NCBI RefSeq assembly: GCF_001043025.1 | Contig: NZ_JYLD01000011.1 | Coordinates: 1 to 64,000 of the forward strand | Reading direction: 5' to 3' | Length of the DNA stretch: 64,000 nucleotides | Source of the DNA: Pseudomonas helleri | GTDB lineage: Bacteria > Pseudomonadota > Gammaproteobacteria > Pseudomonadales > Pseudomonadaceae | Shown: positions 42,461-50,184 of the stretch, in pieces | Position numbering within the stretch: the first letter of the stretch is position 1 | Layout: each line of letters starts with the position of its first letter | Position numbers and translations under genes: made by a program | The notes under the pieces: model-generated | Seen by the model: only the letters and a program-made list of their open reading frames with translations | What the model was told of the DNA's origin: nothing | Databases searched by the model: none

Positions 42461-43825
42461 ATGTCCGACTTAACCGAACCGCGCATACCCGCAGTAACCG
42501 CACCACCACCCATCCAGCGGCTACCGTTGTTGCAATTGATTCTGGTCGGTCTGCAGCACGTGCTGCTGATGTACGGGGGTGCTGTCGCCGTCCCCCTGAT
42601 CATCGGCCAGGCAGCCGGGCTGAGTCGTGAGGAAATCGCCTTTCTGATCAACGCCGACCTGCTGGTGGCAGGCGTGGCAACCATCGTCCAGTCGTGGGGC
42701 ATCGGCCCTATGGGCATTCGCATGCCGGTGATGATGGGCGCCAGTTTTGCCGCCGTTGGCAGCATGGTGGCGATGGCCGGGATGCCGGGCATCGGCATGA
42801 CCGGTATTTTCGGGGCAACCATTGCCGCCGGTTTCTTCGGGATGATCATTGCGCCGTTCATGTCCAAGGTGGTGCGCTTCTTTCCGCCGCTGGTCACCGG
42901 CACCGTAATTACCTCCATTGGCCTGTCACTGTTCCCGGTCGCCGTCAATTGGGCGGGCGGCGGCAGCACGGCGGCGCAATTCGGCTCTCCGATCTACCTG
43001 TTTATTGCGGCGTTGGTGCTGGGCACCATTTTGCTCATCAATCGCTTTATGCGCGGTTTCTGGGTCAACGTTTCGGTACTGATCGGCATGGCACTGGGCT
43101 ATGCCCTGTGTGGTGCCATCGGCATGGTCAACTTGCAAGGCATCGGCCTCGCGCCGTGGTTCCAGATCGTCACGCCGCTGCACTTCGGCATGCCTGAGTT
43201 CCATCTGGCACCGATCCTGTCGATGTGTCTGGTGGTGGTGATCATTTTTGTCGAGTCCACCGGGATGTTTCTGGCGCTGGGCAAGATCACCGACCAGGAA
43301 GTCACCCCACGCATGCTCCGTCGCGGCTTGCTGTGCGACGCCGGAGCTTCATTTCTGGCGGGCTTTTTCAACACCTTCACCCACTCCTCATTCGCCCAGA
43401 ACATCGGTCTGGTGCAAATGACCGGCGTGCGTTGCCGCTCGGTGACGATCATGGCCGGGATCTTCCTGATCACCCTCAGCCTGTTGCCTAAAGCCGCGTT
43501 CCTGGTGGCCTCGATTCCGCCTGCGGTACTGGGCGGCGCAGCCATTGCGATGTTCGGCATGGTTGCCGCCACGGGGATCAAAATCCTCCAGGAGGCCGAC
43601 ATTGCCGACCGCCGCAATCAACTGCTGGTGGCTGTGAGTATCGGTATGGGCCTGATCCCGGTGGTGCGCCCCGAGTTCTTCGCGCACTTGCCACTCTGGA
43701 TGGGCCCGATCACCCACAGCGGCATCGCCATGGCGGCAGTCAGCGCCGTGTCCCTGAACCTGCTGTTCAACGTACTGGGCGGCGCCGAGCGTGCAGCCAT
43801 GAGCGGTCACGTGCATCAGCATTGA
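42461..43825 (+). CDS. NCS2-family purine/urate permease
   Basis: A 454-residue transporter with 12-14 hydrophobic segments. It has LQLILVGLQHVLLMYGGAVAVPLIIG at the N-terminus, GMRIPVMMGASFA-type motif 1 (MGIRMPVMMGASFAAVGSM), ESTGMFLALGKIT, and NTFTHSSFAQNIGLVQMTGV. It belongs to the nucleobase:cation symporter-2 group with UacT/XanP. Urate or xanthine uptake is expected from its place next to puuD. Confidence 0.9.
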   Translation: MSDLTEPRIPAVTAPPPIQRLPLLQLILVGLQHVLLMYGGAVAVPLIIGQAAGLSREEIAFLINADLLVAGVATIVQSWGIGPMGIRMPVMMGASFAAVGSMVAMAGMPGIGMTGIFGATIAAGFFGMIIAPFMSKVVRFFPPLVTGTVITSIGLSLFPVAVNWAGGGSTAAQFGSPIYLFIAALVLGTILLINRFMRGFWVNVSVLIGMALGYALCGAIGMVNLQGIGLAPWFQIVTPLHFGMPEFHLAPILSMCLVVVIIFVESTGMFLALGKITDQEVTPRMLRRGLLCDAGASFLAGFFNTFTHSSFAQNIGLVQMTGVRCRSVTIMAGIFLITLSLLPKAAFLVASIPPAVLGGAAIAMFGMVAATGIKILQEADIADRRNQLLVAVSIGMGLIPVVRPEFFAHLPLWMGPITHSGIAMAAVSAVSLNLLFNVLGGAERAAMSGHVHQH

Positions 43826-43847
43826 TGCGCGATGGATGAGTGTTTGT

Positions 43848-43932
43848 GTGGGAGCGGGCTTGCTCGCGATGAAATCGCTACGGTTTACCTGAAAAACCGC
43901 AGCGCCTGAATCGCGAGCAAGCCCGCTCCCAC
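43848..43932. repeat. REP inverted repeat
   Basis: GTGGGAGCGGGCTTGCTCGCGA at 43848-43869 pairs with its exact complement at 43911-43932 around a 41-base spacer. Confidence 0.88.
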
Positions 43933-43980
43933 CCACCTGCCAATCTCTGGCACACACAATAATAAAAAAGGAAGCATCCC

Positions 43981-44766
43981 ATGCACTGCAAACACTGGGG
44001 CGTCACGCTCGCGGGTGGGCTTTTGGCTGCAGGTCAGGCCATGGCCGGTGATCTGTTCTTGTGGCAAACCAACAGCCTCACCTACCTGTACGGCAAGAAC
44101 TTCGCGATCAACCCGTCGATCCAGCAAACGATCACCTTTGAACACGCCGACAAATGGAAATACGGCGACAACTTCCTGTTTGTCGACCGCATTTTCTACA
44201 ACGGTAAAGCCGACCCCAACAAAGGCCCGCACACCTATTACGGCGAGTTCAGCCCACGCCTGTCGTTCGGCAAGATCTTCGACCAAAAACTCGAATACGG
44301 CCCCATCAAAGACGTGCTCCTGGCCATGACCTACGAGTACGGCGAAGGCGACAGCGAGGCCTACCTCATTGGTCCGGGCTTTGACTTGGCGGTGCCCGGC
44401 TTTAACTACTTCACCCTCAACTTTTATCGCCGCCACACCGAAGGGCCACGCCCTGGCACGGGGGTTTGGCAGATCACTCCGTCGTTCTCCTATACCATTC
44501 CAGTGGGCCGCTCCAACGTGCTGATCGATGGCTACATGGACTGGGTGGTCGATAATGACCAGAACTCACGCGGCACGTATCACGCCAACCTGCACTTCAA
44601 CCCGCAGGTCAAATATGACCTTGGAAAGGCCCTCAACCTGGGCGAAAAACAGCTGTATGTCGGCTTTGAATACAGCTACTGGAAAAACAAGTACGGCATC
44701 GAAAGCAGCAGCCGTCTGGACACCAACCAAAACACCGCCAGCGCCCTGATCAAAGTCCACTTTTAA
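43981..44766 (+). CDS. Tsx/OmpK-family outer membrane channel, copy 1
   Basis: 261 residues with a signal peptide (GVTLAGGLLAAGQAMAG). The mature beta-barrel begins DLFLWQTNSLTYLYGKNF and continues with FEHADKWKYGDNFLFVDR, YGEFSPRLSFGKIF and YMDWVVDNDQNSRGTYHAN, ending in a strand with terminal Phe (KVHF). It is a Tsx-type nucleoside/purine porin by family. Its position after the NCS2 permease suggests outer membrane entry for purines. It is about 75% identical by eye to the next porin gene. Confidence 0.88.
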   Translation: MHCKHWGVTLAGGLLAAGQAMAGDLFLWQTNSLTYLYGKNFAINPSIQQTITFEHADKWKYGDNFLFVDRIFYNGKADPNKGPHTYYGEFSPRLSFGKIFDQKLEYGPIKDVLLAMTYEYGEGDSEAYLIGPGFDLAVPGFNYFTLNFYRRHTEGPRPGTGVWQITPSFSYTIPVGRSNVLIDGYMDWVVDNDQNSRGTYHANLHFNPQVKYDLGKALNLGEKQLYVGFEYSYWKNKYGIESSSRLDTNQNTASALIKVHF

Positions 44767-45090
44767 GCCTTGCTGCGCCCGGGCAACCACAGCGCGCTTG
44801 AGTACCGACGCCAGAGTCAGTACTCTGCGCGGCCGCTCAAAAACGGGCGCTGTTTTAAAGCTGACTCTGAAGCCAACTTTATCGTTCAACTCAAGTGTTT
44901 ACGGCCTGCATTAGTCTCCCGCCACTCAACTGTCCATGGACAGCCGAGCGATGTCTCTTTGCCGTAAAACAGGGTGTTCAAACGACGTTAAGTTGACCAC
45001 AAAGACAAGTTTTAAAACAAAAGAACCAAGGTGCCGCACAGAGCGCCGAGTTCTACTCATGCAGCATTGATTAATTTTTGGAGCAACCGA
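44767..45090. promoter_or_regulatory. Region between the two porins with a 14-bp palindrome
   Basis: No gene seen. CTGTCCATGGACAG at 44930-44943 is a perfect 14-bp palindrome about 150 bases before the second porin, a possible operator. TTGACC at about 44993 may be a -35 element for the second porin. No strong terminator is visible after the first porin. Confidence 0.4.
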
Positions 45091-45876
45091 ATGAAGCGCA
45101 TTCTGACCGGCCTGGTGCTTGCGGGGAGCCTGCTGGGCGGTACAACGGCAGCCGCAGAAGACTTGCTGCAGTGGCAAACCAACAGCTTGACGTACTTGTA
45201 TGGCAAGGATTTTCAGGTCAATCCCAAGATCCAACAGACCTTGACCTTCGAACACGCCGACAGCTGGAAATACGGTGATAACTTTCTGTTCGTCGACCGT
45301 ATTTTTTACAACGGCAAAGAAGACAGTAACTTAGGTACCAACACTTACTACGGCGAGTTCACGCCGCGCTTGTCGTTCGGCAAGATCTTCGATCAGAAGT
45401 TTGAGTTTGGCCCTATCAAAGACGTGTTGCTGGCCCTCACCTACGAGTTTGGCGAAGGCGATTCAGACTCCTACTTGATCGGCCCAGGTTTTGACCTGAA
45501 TGTGCCCGGCTTCGACTTCTTCCAGTTGAACTTCTACAAACGCTACCCAGAGGGCAACCGCCCGGGCCGTGGCGTCTGGCAGATCACCCCGGTGTGGTCA
45601 TGGACCCAGCCCGTGGGCAACTCCGATGTGGTCATCGACGGCTACATGGACTGGGTGGTCGACAACGACCAGAACGCGCGCGGCACCTACCACGCCAACC
45701 TGCACTTCAACCCACAGATCAAATATGACTTGGGCAAGGCGTTGAACTGGAGCGCGAAACAACTGTACGTCGGTATCGAATACGACTACTGGAAAAACAA
45801 GTACGGCATCGAAGACAGCGGCTCCTTCAAAACCAACCAGGACACCGCGAGCCTGTTGGTCAAGTACCACTTCTGA
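45091..45876 (+). CDS. Tsx/OmpK-family outer membrane channel, copy 2
   Basis: 261 residues, the same length and motif order as the preceding porin: a signal peptide ending TTAAA, then EDLLQWQTNSLTYLYGKDF, YGEFTPRLSFGKIFDQKFEFG, YMDWVVDNDQNARGTYHAN, and a terminal Phe. Clear tandem duplication. The signal peptides and the loops near residues 165-190 differ most, so the substrates may have diverged. ATG 45091 has TTGGAGCAACC just upstream. Confidence 0.88.
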   Translation: MKRILTGLVLAGSLLGGTTAAAEDLLQWQTNSLTYLYGKDFQVNPKIQQTLTFEHADSWKYGDNFLFVDRIFYNGKEDSNLGTNTYYGEFTPRLSFGKIFDQKFEFGPIKDVLLALTYEFGEGDSDSYLIGPGFDLNVPGFDFFQLNFYKRYPEGNRPGRGVWQITPVWSWTQPVGNSDVVIDGYMDWVVDNDQNARGTYHANLHFNPQIKYDLGKALNWSAKQLYVGIEYDYWKNKYGIEDSGSFKTNQDTASLLVKYHF

Positions 45877-45957
45877 TGCACCCGCTTCAGCCACTGCATT
45901 CGCGTGGCTGAAGCTCTCCTCCCTGAGCAGCAACCTCCCCTCATTGGCCACCTTTAT

Positions 45958-46007
45958 TTGACATACGCCGCGCATGCGTATATTTCTGCATACGCCATGT
46001 ATGTCAA
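45958..46007. promoter_or_regulatory. Inverted repeat TTGACATAC...GTATGTCAA before the MFS gene
   Basis: Nine-base outer arms are spaced 32 bases apart and enclose GCATGCGTAT/TGCATACGCCATG half-sites. The site lies 36 bases before the MFS start, and the MFS gene is followed by tetR, the usual arrangement for a TetR operator. TTGACA also fits a -35 box, so repression by overlap is possible. Confidence 0.5.
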
Positions 46008-46042
46008 AACACCTTTCTTACCTGCAACGTCACGGAGCTTGT

Positions 46043-47248
46043 ATGGCCAACCCCTATCGCGAGATTTTCAGCGCCCCCGGCAGCAAAGCATTTTGCGCCG
46101 CAGGCCTGATCGCCCGAATGCCCATATCCATGGCAGGTATCGGCATCATCACCATGCTTTCGCAGTTGCACGGCTCGTATTGGTTGGCGGGCGCGGTGGC
46201 GGCCACCTTTGCACTGGCCATGGCCCTGCTGGCACCACAAATTTCTCGCGCGGTTGATCGTTACGGGCAACGCCGGATCTTGCCCGGCGTGGCGGCGGTT
46301 GGCGTCTGCGCCATGCTTGCGTTGCTGCTGTGCAGCTACCTGAACGCGCCCGACTGGACGCTGTTTGTCTGCGCCGCCCTGGCCGGCTGCATGCCCAGCA
46401 TGCCGGCCATGGTCCGCGCCCGCTGGAGTGAGCTGTACCGCGGCTCGCCCAAGCTGCACACGGCGTTCTCGTTTGAATCGGTGCTGGACGAAGTCTGCTT
46501 TATCATCGGCCCGCCCATTTCCGTGGGCCTGAGCGTGGCCCTTTTCCCCCAGGCCGGGCCGTTGGCGGCCGCGATCTTGCTGGCGGTGGGCGTAACGGCC
46601 TTTGTCATGCAACACAAAACCGAACCGCCCGTGCACCCGCGCACCCTGGAGAATGACGTCACGGTCTTGCGCCAGGGCGCGGTTCTGGTGCTGATGATGG
46701 CCTTGATCGGCCTGGGCACCATTGTCGGCACCGTGGATGTGGTCAGCGTGGCCTTTGCCCAACACCAGGGTGAACCGGCGGCCGCGAGTATCGTCCTGTC
46801 AGTGTATGCGCTGGGTTCATGCCTGGCCGGGCTGGTGTTTGGCAGCCTCAAATTGAACATGCCCCTGCCACGGTTGTTTTTGTTGGGCGCGTTGGCCACG
46901 GCAATCACCATGGTGCCGCTGATGTGGGCCAACAGCATCATCACCCTGGCCGCGGCCATGTTTCTCGCCGGGCTGTTCTTCGCCCCAACCCTGATCACCG
47001 CCATGGCGCTGGTCGAAAACATCGTCGCCCCGGCCAAACTGACCGAAGGCCTGACCTGGATGATCACCGGCCTGGGCATGGGTGTTGCCCTCGGCGCGGT
47101 GGTCGGTGGCTGGGTGATCGATGCTTACGGTGCACCGGCGGGCTTCAGGGTGTCGTTGATCGCAGGTTTGGGCATGTTGCTGTTTGCCGTCGCGGGCTAT
47201 CGGCTGTTGCAAAACAGCACCTCGCAACCCGCTAATGCGCTGGCCTGA
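46043..47248 (+). CDS. MFS efflux-type transporter
   Basis: A 401-residue protein with 12 hydrophobic segments. Near the start, GLIARMPISMAGIGIITMLSQLHGSYWLAG is typical of the YfkL/sugar-efflux-like MFS branch. ARWSELYRGSPKLHTAFSFESVLDEVCFIIGPP lies at helix 5. ATG 46043 has GGAG upstream; the longer frame runs through the operator-like repeat and is rejected. The substrate may be a purine or a toxic analogue given the neighbours, but this is a guess. Confidence 0.82.
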   Translation: MANPYREIFSAPGSKAFCAAGLIARMPISMAGIGIITMLSQLHGSYWLAGAVAATFALAMALLAPQISRAVDRYGQRRILPGVAAVGVCAMLALLLCSYLNAPDWTLFVCAALAGCMPSMPAMVRARWSELYRGSPKLHTAFSFESVLDEVCFIIGPPISVGLSVALFPQAGPLAAAILLAVGVTAFVMQHKTEPPVHPRTLENDVTVLRQGAVLVLMMALIGLGTIVGTVDVVSVAFAQHQGEPAAASIVLSVYALGSCLAGLVFGSLKLNMPLPRLFLLGALATAITMVPLMWANSIITLAAAMFLAGLFFAPTLITAMALVENIVAPAKLTEGLTWMITGLGMGVALGAVVGGWVIDAYGAPAGFRVSLIAGLGMLLFAVAGYRLLQNSTSQPANALA

Positions 47249-47348
47249 CGGCTGGCGTACGACCGCCTGCAAGCAGCTGTCTTGAGACGTTTGCAATCAC
47301 GGTGCTACCATGCCCGACCGCCAAAACAGGCAAGGAAATACCGGGTTT

Positions 47349-47957
47349 ATGAGTAGCATCCGCGAGCGCAACAAAGAACTGATTTTGCGAGCCGCCAGCG
47401 AGGAATTCGCCGACAAAGGGTTTGCCGCCAGCAAAACCAGCGACATCGCGGCCAAGGCGGGGGTGCCCAAGCCCAACGTCTATTACTACTTTAAATCCAA
47501 GGAAAACCTGTACCGCGAAGTGCTCGAAAGCATCATCGAGCCGATCCTGCGTGTATCGACGCCGTTCAACGCCGATGGCGAGCCGAACGAGGTGTTAAGC
47601 AACTACATCCGTTCCAAAATCCTGATTTCTCGCGAACTGCCGTTTGCCTCGAAAGTGTTCGCCAGCGAAATCATGCACGGCGCCCCGCACCTCAGTGAAA
47701 AACAGGTCGAACTGCTTAACGACCAGGCCAAACACAACATCGCCTGCATCCAGACCTGGATCGACCGCGGCCTGATCGCCCCGATCGACCCGCACCACCT
47801 GATGTTCAGCATCTGGGCCGCGACCCAGACCTACGCCGACTTCGACTGGCAAATTTCCGCCATCACCGGCAAGGCCAAGCTCGACGACAGCGACTACGAA
47901 GCTGCAACGCAGACCATTATTCGGCTGGTGCTTAAAGGCTGTGCGCCGGACCAATAA
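47349..47957 (+). CDS. TetR family regulator (RutR-like)
   Basis: 202 residues. The N-terminal HTH (LILRAASEEFADKGFAASKTSDIAAKAGVPKPNVYYYFKSKENLYREVL) is followed by a C-terminal ligand domain with FASKVFASEIMHGAPHLSEKQ and HLMFSIWAATQTYADFDWQI. This matches RutR/YcdC, which senses pyrimidines or purines. It probably controls the MFS gene and perhaps the purine genes. The IS element begins 23 bases after its stop. Confidence 0.85.
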   Translation: MSSIRERNKELILRAASEEFADKGFAASKTSDIAAKAGVPKPNVYYYFKSKENLYREVLESIIEPILRVSTPFNADGEPNEVLSNYIRSKILISRELPFASKVFASEIMHGAPHLSEKQVELLNDQAKHNIACIQTWIDRGLIAPIDPHHLMFSIWAATQTYADFDWQISAITGKAKLDDSDYEAATQTIIRLVLKGCAPDQ

Positions 47958-47980
47958 GCAACACCGAAATCCGTAATTAC

Positions 47981-48059
47981 ATGGACTCGCCCAAGCCGAG
48001 GCGTCTGTGCGCCACGGTGGCATTCTATTAGAAGCCAACGACAGCGAGGGCGAGTCCAT
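47981..48059 (+). promoter_or_regulatory. Potential translation-blocking hairpin over the transposase start
   Basis: The left inverted repeat ATGGACTCGCCC (47981-47992) is exactly complementary to GGGCGAGTCCAT (48048-48059), which contains the ribosome site region and touches the transposase ATG at 48058. A transcript entering from outside could fold this 12-bp stem and hide the start. Confidence 0.55.
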
Positions 48060-49155
48060 GAAAAAGAATACGACGACCAATCAGTACGTGCCAACCGATG
48101 TTTTGAAATGCACCGTCATTGCCGTAGACCTTGCTAAAAGGGTCTTCCAGGTGGCTGGTCAGGATGCTGCTGGCCTTACGGTGTATGAGGAACGCATCAA
48201 TTCGCGTGAGTCCTTTCATGCATTTCTTCGTAAGCTGCCAACAAGCATAACCGTGCTGGTGGAGACCGGTCCGGGGGCTCAGGCATGGGCGCAACTGCTG
48301 AAAACTCAAGGCAATCCTGTCCGGATATTGCCAGCCCAGCATGTCGCCAATCACCGCAGCGGCCCCAAGAACGATCGTAACGATGCACTGGCCATATTGC
48401 GCGCAGGCAGAGATACCAGCATCTCGTCGGTACCGGTCAAGAGTGCTGCAGCCTTGGCTATGCAAGCTCTGCATCGTGTTCGGCAAGGTTACGTGCGCCG
48501 TCGCACGGCAATGAGTAATCAGATGCGCGGTTTGCTGTTGGAGCACGGTCTTGCCATGGCGCAGGGCGATTCCGCGTTTAGCCAGGGCATCCCCCGCATT
48601 CTGGAAGATGCCACCCAGCCATTGCCTGATATGTTGCGCGAATTGATTGATGAGTTACTGGGCGAATGGAGTCAGTTGGGCGAGCGTATCAACGTACTGA
48701 CCGGTCGACTGGAAACAGCTGCAAAAAATGACGAAACAGCCAAGCGGCTGATGACCGTGCGCGGTATCGGTCCGATTATTTCTACAGCAGTGATCGCTAA
48801 ACAAACCGAGCCTGAGCGCTTCGCCAACGCGAGGCTGTTCGCTGCTTACTTTGGATTAGTGCCCAAGCAGAACAGCAGCGGAGAGAAAGTCCGATTGGGC
48901 AAGATGAGCAAGCATGGCGATGCCTACTTGCGAAGCTTGGCGATTCAGGGCGCTCACGCGGTGTTGAGGCAGGTGAAAGCTAATTCAGAGGATCCAGATG
49001 ACCGGCGATTGCAACGCTGGGTGTCCAGGTTGGGCCGTAAAGAGGCGGCCGTGCGGTTAGCCAACCGCAATTTGCGCATCATCTGGGTGCTGTTACAAAA
49101 CGACCAAACTTATCGCCGCCAAGTGAACAATGACCTGGAGAAAGCGATGAGCTAA
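48058..49155 (+). CDS. IS110 family transposase
   Basis: A 365-residue DEDD recombinase. The N-terminal RuvC-like domain shows VIAVDLAKRVFQVAG (D), VLVETGPGAQAWA (E) and SGPKNDRNDALAILRAG (D, D). The C-terminal Transposase_20 domain has LMTVRGIGPIISTAVIAK and FAAYFGLVPKQNSSGEKVRLGKMSKHGDAYLRSL with the serine region. ATG 48058 is chosen with GAGGG before it. Confidence 0.93.
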   Translation: MKKNTTTNQYVPTDVLKCTVIAVDLAKRVFQVAGQDAAGLTVYEERINSRESFHAFLRKLPTSITVLVETGPGAQAWAQLLKTQGNPVRILPAQHVANHRSGPKNDRNDALAILRAGRDTSISSVPVKSAAALAMQALHRVRQGYVRRRTAMSNQMRGLLLEHGLAMAQGDSAFSQGIPRILEDATQPLPDMLRELIDELLGEWSQLGERINVLTGRLETAAKNDETAKRLMTVRGIGPIISTAVIAKQTEPERFANARLFAAYFGLVPKQNSSGEKVRLGKMSKHGDAYLRSLAIQGAHAVLRQVKANSEDPDDRRLQRWVSRLGRKEAAVRLANRNLRIIWVLLQNDQTYRRQVNNDLEKAMS

Positions 49156-49395
49156 GGATCCAAAGAGTTCTGCCACCGGGGTGTAAACCGCTCCAACCCA
49201 TGCTTAGGAACATTGATCACAGGTCAGACCGTCGCGAATTTATGCCTGCGCTCCTACCGGCCCTTGAGGCCTAACTGTAATTGGCATATCGCGAGCTCAT
49301 AAAATGTTGGCCAGAAGCCGATTATGGCTTCCTAGAATAGGCCTTATACATAGATGCAGCCGGGTGTCAGTGGGAAAAAGCGGGTTGACAGTGGG
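49156..49395 (+). ncRNA. Candidate guide (bridge/seek) RNA region of the IS
   Basis: 240 bases between the transposase stop and the right inverted repeat have no gene. In IS1111-type elements this is where a guide RNA that selects the target is encoded. CGCTCCTAC at 49249-49257 is the exact reverse complement of GTAGGAGCG, the first bases of the REP family that the element abuts. The RNA ends and folds cannot be determined by eye. Confidence 0.45.
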
Positions 49396-49410
49396 GGGCG
49401 AGTCCATACA

Positions 49411-49466
49411 TAGGAGCGAGCTTGCCTCGCGATCTTTTAAAAGATCGCGAGGCAAGCTCGCTCCTA
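49411..49466. repeat. Perfect REP palindrome at the IS right edge
   Basis: TAGGAGCGAGCTTGCCTCGCGATCTTTT followed directly by its exact reverse complement, 56 bases in all. It lies downstream of the minus-strand glcG gene and may also end its transcript. Confidence 0.92.
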
Positions 49467-49478
49467 CAGAAAAAGTGA

Positions 49479-49919
49479 TTAAGCCACCACTCCCGCATCC
49501 GCGCGCAGCCCTTGCCCTTCTATTGCACTGATGGCGCATTGCTCATCAATGTCCGAGGTATCGCCGCTGATACCGATCGCCCCCATTACCTTGCCCTGAG
49601 CATCGCGGATCAAGACGCCACCCGGTACCGGCACGATATCGCCTTGGCCCATGCCATTGAGCGCCGCGAAAAACGTCGGGCGCTGCTGCGCGTCCAGCGC
49701 CAGTGCACGTGATCCCTTGCCCAAGGCAATCGCCCCCCAGGCCTTGCCAATCGCAATGTTGGGGCGCAACAAGCTGGCGCCGTCCTCACGCTGCAACGCC
49801 AGCAAATACCCACCCGAATCGAGTACCGCGACCGTCAGCGGGGATGCGTTGATGCTGCGACCCGCGTTCAAGGCTTGAGCCGCCAGGGTTAAAGCGACTT
49901 TCAAGGTTAAAGCACTCAT
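49479..49919 (-). CDS. glcG: GlcG/HbpS family protein
   Basis: 146 residues of the GlcG/HbpS fold: LTLAAQALNAGRSINASPLTVAVLDSGGYLLALQREDGASLL, AIGKAWGAIALG, VPVPGGVLIRDAQGKVMGAIGISGDTSDIDEQCA. Members occur beside glycolate or glyoxylate genes, and some bind heme. Here it is divergent from gcl, sharing a control region with two TTGTATACA(A/C) sites. Biochemical role unknown. Confidence 0.88.
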   Translation of the reverse strand: MSALTLKVALTLAAQALNAGRSINASPLTVAVLDSGGYLLALQREDGASLLRPNIAIGKAWGAIALGKGSRALALDAQQRPTFFAALNGMGQGDIVPVPGGVLIRDAQGKVMGAIGISGDTSDIDEQCAISAIEGQGLRADAGVVA

Positions 49920-50184
49920 GGTTGCCGTCCTTATTTTGTTATTGGAAGCCTTGCCCCGCCTGCTTCAGGCAGAACCAATGAGAGCAATAGAACACAAAAA
50001 TCCGTTTATTTGTATACACTTTTTCAGATAACAAATCCCAAAAAACCTAAAACCTCGTGAAATAGGGCCTCCCGACCGTCTAGCCATGGATTAAACAAAA
50101 GCCATTGACCTGCAGGGCGGACCATGAATAAACTCAGCCATCAGCCACTTGTATACAATTATAAAACGTAAGAGGCACAATCAA
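49920..50184. promoter_or_regulatory. Divergent control region of glcG and gcl
   Basis: TTGTATACAC at 50010-50019 and TTGTATACAA at 50149-50158 flank the middle of this 265-bp gene-free region. The second is 26 bases before the gcl start, close enough to occlude transcription or lie in the leader. The same palindrome is found upstream of puuE and lysE. Confidence 0.55.

Larger units (their letters stand above)
47981..49410 (+). mobile_element. IS110-family (IS1111 type) insertion sequence
   Basis: Twelve-base inverted repeats ATGGACTCGCCC (47981-47992) and GGGCGAGTCCAT (49396-49407) flank a single DEDD transposase gene. There is no flanking target duplication. Subterminal inverted repeats and a long non-coding tail (49156-49395) after the gene are features of the IS1111 branch. 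Exact ends may lie a few bases outside the repeats. The right edge abuts a REP palindrome (49411-49466), the known preferred target of several Pseudomonas IS110-family elements. It looks intact. Confidence 0.85.

Noticed and set aside
45974..46042. Longer start for the MFS gene
   Set aside because: It would run through the operator-like inverted repeat; the ATG at 46043 has GGAG and begins the conserved protein.
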